Of a stretch of 64,000 nt of DNA, positions 60,125 to 64,000 are shown one piece after another. Source of the stretch: Sphingobacterium sp. GVS05A (GTDB lineage Bacteria > Bacteroidota > Bacteroidia > Sphingobacteriales > Sphingobacteriaceae). The DNA lies in NCBI RefSeq assembly GCF_019969845.1, contig NZ_JAHXYR010000007.1, positions 248,001 through 312,000 of the forward strand. The letters run 5' to 3'. The first letter of the stretch is position 1. Each line of letters starts with the position of its first letter. A model generated the notes under the pieces. That model did no database searches. It was not told where the DNA came from and saw only the letters and a program-made list of their open reading frames with translations. A program made the position numbers and the translations under genes.

Positions 60125-60715
60125 ATGAGACTTTTGAAAAGTAAGAGTGATCAAGAATTGATCCAAATGTATGTCGGGGGCCAAGAGTCCGGCCTAGAGG
60201 CATTGTTGAATCGATATAAATCGAAAATTTATACCTCTATATATATGAAAGTAAAAGACGAATATCTTGCTGAAGATATTTTCCAGGAGACTTTCATTAA
60301 AATCATCAACACATTAAAATCAGGCAAGTACAATGAAGAGGGTAAATTCTTGCCTTGGGCTATCCGTATTGCCCACAATATGATCGTTGACTTTTTTAGA
60401 AAAGCCAAACGGGCTCCAAATATTGTTAATGCGGATGGTTTCGACATTTTTGAAGTATTGGAATTCAGTGATGAAAGCGCTGAATCTAAAATGCTGAAAC
60501 AACAGGTCGATGTCGACTTAAAGAAAATGATCCAGAAACTGCCCGATGATCAGAAAGAGGTTTTAATTATGCGCCACTTCTGTGATATGAGTTTTAAGGA
60601 TATTGCTGAGATAACAGAGGTGAGTATCAATACCGCCTTAGGAAGAATGCGCTATGCATTGAGTAATTTACGTAAAATGATAGAAGGCTCTGATTTGGTT
60701 TTTCAGATGGGATAA
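60125..60715 (+). CDS. ECF-type RNA polymerase sigma factor
   Basis: The 196-residue protein has region 2 (AEDIFQETFIKIINTLKSGK, LPWAIRIAHNMIVDFFRKAK) and region 4 (LPDDQKEVLIMRHFCDMSFK followed by TEVSINTALGRMRYALSNLR). It is followed by a terminator and no anti-sigma gene is adjacent. Strongly conserved lone sigma factors of this form occur in most Bacteroidota genomes. Its regulon cannot be read from the window. Confidence 0.9.
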   Translation: MRLLKSKSDQELIQMYVGGQESGLEALLNRYKSKIYTSIYMKVKDEYLAEDIFQETFIKIINTLKSGKYNEEGKFLPWAIRIAHNMIVDFFRKAKRAPNIVNADGFDIFEVLEFSDESAESKMLKQQVDVDLKKMIQKLPDDQKEVLIMRHFCDMSFKDIAEITEVSINTALGRMRYALSNLRKMIEGSDLVFQMG

Positions 60716-60749
60716 TCGAATAAGTAGTATAATTAAGAAAATAACAAGC

Positions 60750-60776
60750 AAAGGGAGTGAGTTTTTCACTCCCTTT
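60750..60776 (+). terminator. Intrinsic terminator after the sigma factor gene
   Basis: AAAGGGAGTGA / TCACTCCCTTT, a perfect 11-bp stem followed by Ts, 34 bases past the stop. Confidence 0.8.
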
Positions 60777-60948
60777 TTTATGCTACAATGTCATGTCGGC
60801 ATCAGAAGAAATTGTTCTTTTTGTCAGTTATAAGCTTTTTATTATCTTAGAAGTTCATGCCTTTATCAATTTATAGGAATTGGAATGAGGTTTGATGATT
60901 ATATAGAAACTATTAAAAAGAGAATAACGATAAAAATATAAAAAAGCT

Positions 60949-61644
60949 ATGTACTTGATTTTATTTATTGGAATAATGGTGGTAAGCCTAATTGTCCAGA
61001 CAAGATTTAAAAACAAATTTAAGAAGTATTCAGAGATGCCATTGGGGAATGGACTTTCTGGTGCTGAAATTGCGCAGAAAATGCTCAATGATAACGGTAT
61101 ATATGATGTGAAGGTATTGTCGATTCCTGATCGCCTGGGCGATCATTACAATCCATCGGATAAAACGGTCAACTTGAGTCCTGAAGTATATAGTGGTCGC
61201 AGTGTAGCGGCAGCAGCGGTAGCGGCCCATGAATGTGGTCACGCTGTCCAGCACGCGAAAGCATATAAATGGTTGGGTTTTCGTTCAGCGATGGTACCAA
61301 TGGTCAATGCGGCCTCCAAACTGACTTCATGGGTATTAATGCTCGGGGTGATGTTATTTGCATTTTCCAAAGGTGGTAATCCATGGTTGTTAGCGGTAGG
61401 TGTAGGTGCCTTGGCGATCACAACAATATTCTCGTTCATCACGCTTCCGGTGGAATTTGATGCGTCAAACCGAGCCTTAGAATGGTTGAACCATGCCGGC
61501 GTTACTTATAATGGTGAGGAACATGAGGGTGCTAAAGATGCATTAAAATGGGCTGCTATGACTTATGTCGTTGCTGCTTTGAGTGCCTTGGTGACACTTT
61601 TATACTATGCTTCCATCTTATTTGGTGGGCGTAGGAGTGACTAA
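60949..61644 (+). CDS. Zinc metallopeptidase, membrane-bound (YugP-like)
   Basis: The 231-residue protein has an N-terminal membrane segment, the zinc-binding HECGH motif (94-98), and three further hydrophobic segments. This is the YugP-like neutral zinc metallopeptidase family. Substrate and physiological role are not established. It is a single gene. Confidence 0.88.
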   Translation: MYLILFIGIMVVSLIVQTRFKNKFKKYSEMPLGNGLSGAEIAQKMLNDNGIYDVKVLSIPDRLGDHYNPSDKTVNLSPEVYSGRSVAAAAVAAHECGHAVQHAKAYKWLGFRSAMVPMVNAASKLTSWVLMLGVMLFAFSKGGNPWLLAVGVGALAITTIFSFITLPVEFDASNRALEWLNHAGVTYNGEEHEGAKDALKWAAMTYVVAALSALVTLLYYASILFGGRRSD

Positions 61645-61674
61645 TGAGTGGCTAGGTAACTCGAGTATACAAAG

Positions 61675-61703
61675 AAATGCGATTATTTTTAATAGTCGCA
61701 TTT
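61675..61703 (+). terminator. Intrinsic terminator after the metallopeptidase gene
   Basis: AAATGCGATTATT / AATAGTCGCATTT, a 13-bp stem with one G-T pair and a short loop, followed by Ts. Confidence 0.75.
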
Positions 61704-61742
61704 TTTATGGGGTGTTAATGAGGTTACTACAGACAATTTTTT

Positions 61743-61750
61743 TAACTTTG
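61743..61750 (+). promoter_or_regulatory. -7 box of ffh
   Basis: TAACTTTG matches TAnnTTTG exactly and lies 29 bases before the ATG. No clear -33 element is seen. Confidence 0.4.
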
Positions 61751-61779
61751 CTGTTTATATAGAATAAGATTCAGATTTT

Positions 61780-63120
61780 ATGTTTTCAAATCTTCAAGAT
61801 AAGCTAGATAGGGCCTTTAAGGTATTAAAAGGACAAGGCAGTATTACCGAAATCAACGTTGCTGAAACGATGAAAGAAATTCGCAAAGCATTGTTGGATG
61901 CCGACGTGAATTACAAGACTGCTAAAACTTTTACAGATGATGTTAGACAAAAAGCTTTAGGGCAGAATGTATTGACAAGTATTTCTCCGGGTCAGTTGTT
62001 GACTAAAATCATGAATGATGAGTTGACAGAATTGATGGGTGGGTCTGTCACAGAGTTGGAGATTGGTAAAAATCCTACGGTTATTTTGATCGCAGGTCTG
62101 AATGGTGCCGGTAAAACAACTTTTTCTGGTAAGCTGGCATTATTCCTGAAAGATAAAAAGAATAAAAAACCATTGTTGGTTGCAGGTGACGTTTATCGTC
62201 CAGCAGCGATTGATCAATTGGAAGTGCTGGCTGAACAAGTTGGTGTTCCTGTTTATGTTGATAGAGCGTCAACGGATCCGATTGCTATTGCGAAAGCAGG
62301 TGTTGAAGAGGCAAAACGCAATGGTCATAATGTTGTTATCATCGATACTGCTGGTCGTCTGGCCATAGATGAGCCTTTGATGGTGGAGATCACTGCTGTT
62401 AAGGAAGCGACAAAACCAGATGAGATCTTATTTGTTGTTGACTCGATGACTGGTCAGGATGCAGTCAATACAGCGAAGACATTCAACGATCGTCTTGATT
62501 TTACAGGTGTCGTATTGACCAAATTAGATGGTGATACACGCGGTGGTGCTGCTTTATCAATTAAATCTGTTGTCAATAAACCAATTAAGTTTATTGGTAC
62601 CGGAGAGAAGATGGATGCATTGGATGTTTTCTATCCAGATCGTATGGCCTCCCGTATTTTGGGTATGGGTGACGTCGTATCTTTGGTGGAGCGTGCGCAA
62701 CAACAGTTTGACGAAAAGCAAGCTGCGGAGCTTCAAAAGAAAATCCGTAAGAATAAATTTGATTTCAATGATTTCAAATCCCAGATCCAACAGATCAAAA
62801 AAATGGGTAATATGAAAGATTTGATGGGCATGATTCCTGGAGTAGGAAAAGCAATGAAGGATATTGAAGTCGATGATAATGCATTCAAACCTATTGAAGC
62901 AATCATTGATTCTATGACACCTTTTGAACGCGAAAACCCAGATGTAATAGATCAAAAACGTCGTTTGCGTATTGCGAAAGGTTCAGGAACGGATATCAAC
63001 GAAGTAAACAAATTGTTGAAGCAATTTGGTGACATGCGTAAAGTAATGAAACAAATGTCTAATCCCGCAATGGCCGCTAAGCTGATGCGCAATATGCCTA
63101 AAATGCCTGGGAAAATGTAA
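61780..63120 (+). CDS. ffh: Signal recognition particle protein Ffh
   Basis: The 446-residue protein has the NG GTPase domain (GLNGAGKTTFSGK as G1, DTAGRLAID, TKLDGDTRGGAAL) and the Met-rich M domain (about 330-446, with MRKVMKQMSNPAMAAKLMRN) that binds SRP RNA and signal sequences. It targets nascent membrane proteins to the translocon. No SRP RNA gene was found in the window. Confidence 0.97.
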   Translation: MFSNLQDKLDRAFKVLKGQGSITEINVAETMKEIRKALLDADVNYKTAKTFTDDVRQKALGQNVLTSISPGQLLTKIMNDELTELMGGSVTELEIGKNPTVILIAGLNGAGKTTFSGKLALFLKDKKNKKPLLVAGDVYRPAAIDQLEVLAEQVGVPVYVDRASTDPIAIAKAGVEEAKRNGHNVVIIDTAGRLAIDEPLMVEITAVKEATKPDEILFVVDSMTGQDAVNTAKTFNDRLDFTGVVLTKLDGDTRGGAALSIKSVVNKPIKFIGTGEKMDALDVFYPDRMASRILGMGDVVSLVERAQQQFDEKQAAELQKKIRKNKFDFNDFKSQIQQIKKMGNMKDLMGMIPGVGKAMKDIEVDDNAFKPIEAIIDSMTPFERENPDVIDQKRRLRIAKGSGTDINEVNKLLKQFGDMRKVMKQMSNPAMAAKLMRNMPKMPGKM

Positions 63121-63142
63121 TTTTAATGTATTGTTATATTCG

Positions 63143-63172
63143 ATGGGGCATTGTACGCATACAATGCCCCAT
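63143..63172 (+). terminator. Intrinsic terminator of ffh
   Basis: ATGGGGCATTGTA / TACAATGCCCCAT, a perfect 13-bp stem with a 4-base loop, followed by TTTTTTT. Confidence 0.88.
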
Positions 63173-63230
63173 TTTTTTAATAAATAATTTGTAATTTCAA
63201 GTTCCTAGCTAGAGTAAACGAAATAATTGT

Positions 63231-63238
63231 TAAATTTG
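63231..63238 (+). promoter_or_regulatory. -7 box of the nuo operon
   Basis: TAAATTTG matches TAnnTTTG and ends 8 bases before the nuoA ATG, so the mRNA would be nearly leaderless. Confidence 0.4.
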
Positions 63239-63246
63239 TAATTATT

Positions 63247-63831
63247 ATGGATGACCCCGCGCAATTATCGGAATACGGCAAAATCCTTATCATTCTTCTG
63301 ATAGGGGCATTGTTAGTCTGTGCGACCATTTTTCTAGCACGTTTAATTTCTCCCAAAAAGAATAATCCCATTAAATCTGGTACTTACGAATGTGGCGAAG
63401 ATCCTATCGGGTCCTCTTGGGTACAATTCAATCCTCGATTTTATGTCATCGCTTTAGTGTTTCTGCTTTTTGATGTTGAGCTCATCTTTATTTTTCCTTG
63501 GGCTACAGTATTTGGACAATCGGAATACATTGCCGCCGATGGTAGATGGGGATGGTTTACGATGATTGAGATGGCCATGTTTATCGGTATATTGATCTTG
63601 GGATTGGTTTTCGTCTGGAAAAAAGGTGATTTAGAATGGGTGAAACCCAATGTGTCTCTACCTAAGGTTCCTGTAAATATTCCTCAAAGTGCTTATTCAA
63701 CATTGAACAATAGCAGCTATCAAGTGCGGAATTACAGGGAGCCGGCGGATGTGGTCGTGGCGAATACTGTTGCGCAAGAAGTGACAGCAGCTCCAAAGAT
63801 TGCTTTTAAACCTCGATTTAAAAAAACCTGA
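63247..63831 (+). CDS. nuoA: NADH-quinone oxidoreductase subunit A
   Basis: The 194-residue protein has three membrane segments and the diagnostic YECGEDPIGSSWVQFNPRFY loop and LLFDVELIFIFPWA motif of NuoA/ND3. The C-terminal ~65 residues (after KPNVSLPKV) form an extra, probably disordered tail. NuoA is part of the membrane arm of complex I. It starts the nuo operon, 6 bases before nuoB. Confidence 0.95.
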   Translation: MDDPAQLSEYGKILIILLIGALLVCATIFLARLISPKKNNPIKSGTYECGEDPIGSSWVQFNPRFYVIALVFLLFDVELIFIFPWATVFGQSEYIAADGRWGWFTMIEMAMFIGILILGLVFVWKKGDLEWVKPNVSLPKVPVNIPQSAYSTLNNSSYQVRNYREPADVVVANTVAQEVTAAPKIAFKPRFKKT

Positions 63832-63837
63832 GTAAGC

Positions 63838-64000
63838 ATGAGTTTAGATAGTCAACTACAAAATAATGGTGTCGTTGTTGCCAAATTAGATGATCTGCTA
63901 AACTGGGCAAGACTTTCCTCGATGTGGCCAATGAGTTTTGGTATTGCCTGCTGTGCGATCGAAATGATGGGAGCTATGGCTTCAACTTACGACCTGGATC
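63838..64000 (+). CDS. nuoB: NADH-quinone oxidoreductase subunit B (partial, runs off the right edge)
   Basis: Read from the ATG at 63838, the frame begins MSLDSQLQNNGVVVAKLDD and has WPMSFGIACCAIEMM, the CC pair being ligands of the N2 iron-sulfur cluster. Only 54 residues are in the window. It is the second gene of the nuo operon. Confidence 0.95.
   Translation, partial: MSLDSQLQNNGVVVAKLDDLLNWARLSSMWPMSFGIACCAIEMMGAMASTYDLD

Noticed and set aside
1..64000. CRISPR arrays, rRNA genes and tRNA genes
   Set aside because: No regularly spaced direct repeats, tRNA-like cloverleaf or rRNA sequence was noticed. A covariance-model scan would be needed to exclude small RNA genes.

Overview
The window looks like a chromosome segment of a Bacteroidota bacterium, most likely Sphingobacteriaceae (Sphingobacterium or a close relative). 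The signs are SusC/TonB-type and GLPGLI outer-membrane proteins, gliding-motility protein GldC, an S46 peptidase, a DUF2795 protein, a histone H1-like small protein, promoters of the Bacteroidota type (TTTG, about 20 bases, TAnnTTTG), and genes without Shine-Dalgarno sequences. This taxonomic call is inferred from gene content; no rRNA or other marker was compared.

Layout. 1-5463: leftward two-component/chemotaxis-like operon (hybrid kinase with three receivers, CheR, CheB, response regulator) with a possible leader or small RNA in front. 5623-6722: kdsC-maf. 6760-10089: copper-type TonB receptor with an N-terminal HMA domain, an HYC_CC_PP-like protein and an unlisted 49-aa membrane protein. 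10128-15741: phosphocholine locus (LicD, LicA-like kinase, LicC-like cytidylyltransferase, small membrane protein, phosphocholine-specific phospholipase C). 15742-24600: AT-rich accessory island with two GG-leader cysteine-rich peptides, a C39-like/VKOR/thioredoxin membrane protein, a TlpA-like thioredoxin, twin GT25-like glycosyltransferases, and decayed IS66 and IS3 copies. 24713-28466: trpDFBA, headed by a leader peptide with three Trp codons and an attenuator. 28663-36000: secreted protein, DUF2795, ABC ATPase, acyltransferase, a TsdA-like cytochrome/DsrE/solute-binding cluster with a LysR regulator, and an M20 dipeptidase. 36051-44802: ECF sigma operon, then two tandem cassettes of outer-membrane barrel plus GLPGLI protein. 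44878-57291: H1-like protein, S46 peptidase, DEAD-box helicase, GldC, EVE protein, thioesterase, RmlD-like reductase, M28 peptidase, and lspA-dksA-ileS. 57627-64000: HesB/IscA-type protein, glyA, ECF sigma factor, zinc metallopeptidase, ffh, nuoA and the start of nuoB.

How the genes work together. The island suggests surface and secreted-peptide chemistry. The lic genes would activate choline as CDP-choline and transfer phosphocholine to a surface glycan, and the phospholipase C in the same run could supply or recycle choline phosphate. The two leader peptides have near-identical leaders ending in GG and Cys-rich cores. They flank a membrane protein whose VKOR and thioredoxin domains fit disulfide formation, and whose C39-like domain appears to lack the catalytic Cys and His. 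No peptidase-containing ABC exporter lies in the window. The remaining regions are mostly ordinary housekeeping and envelope genes.
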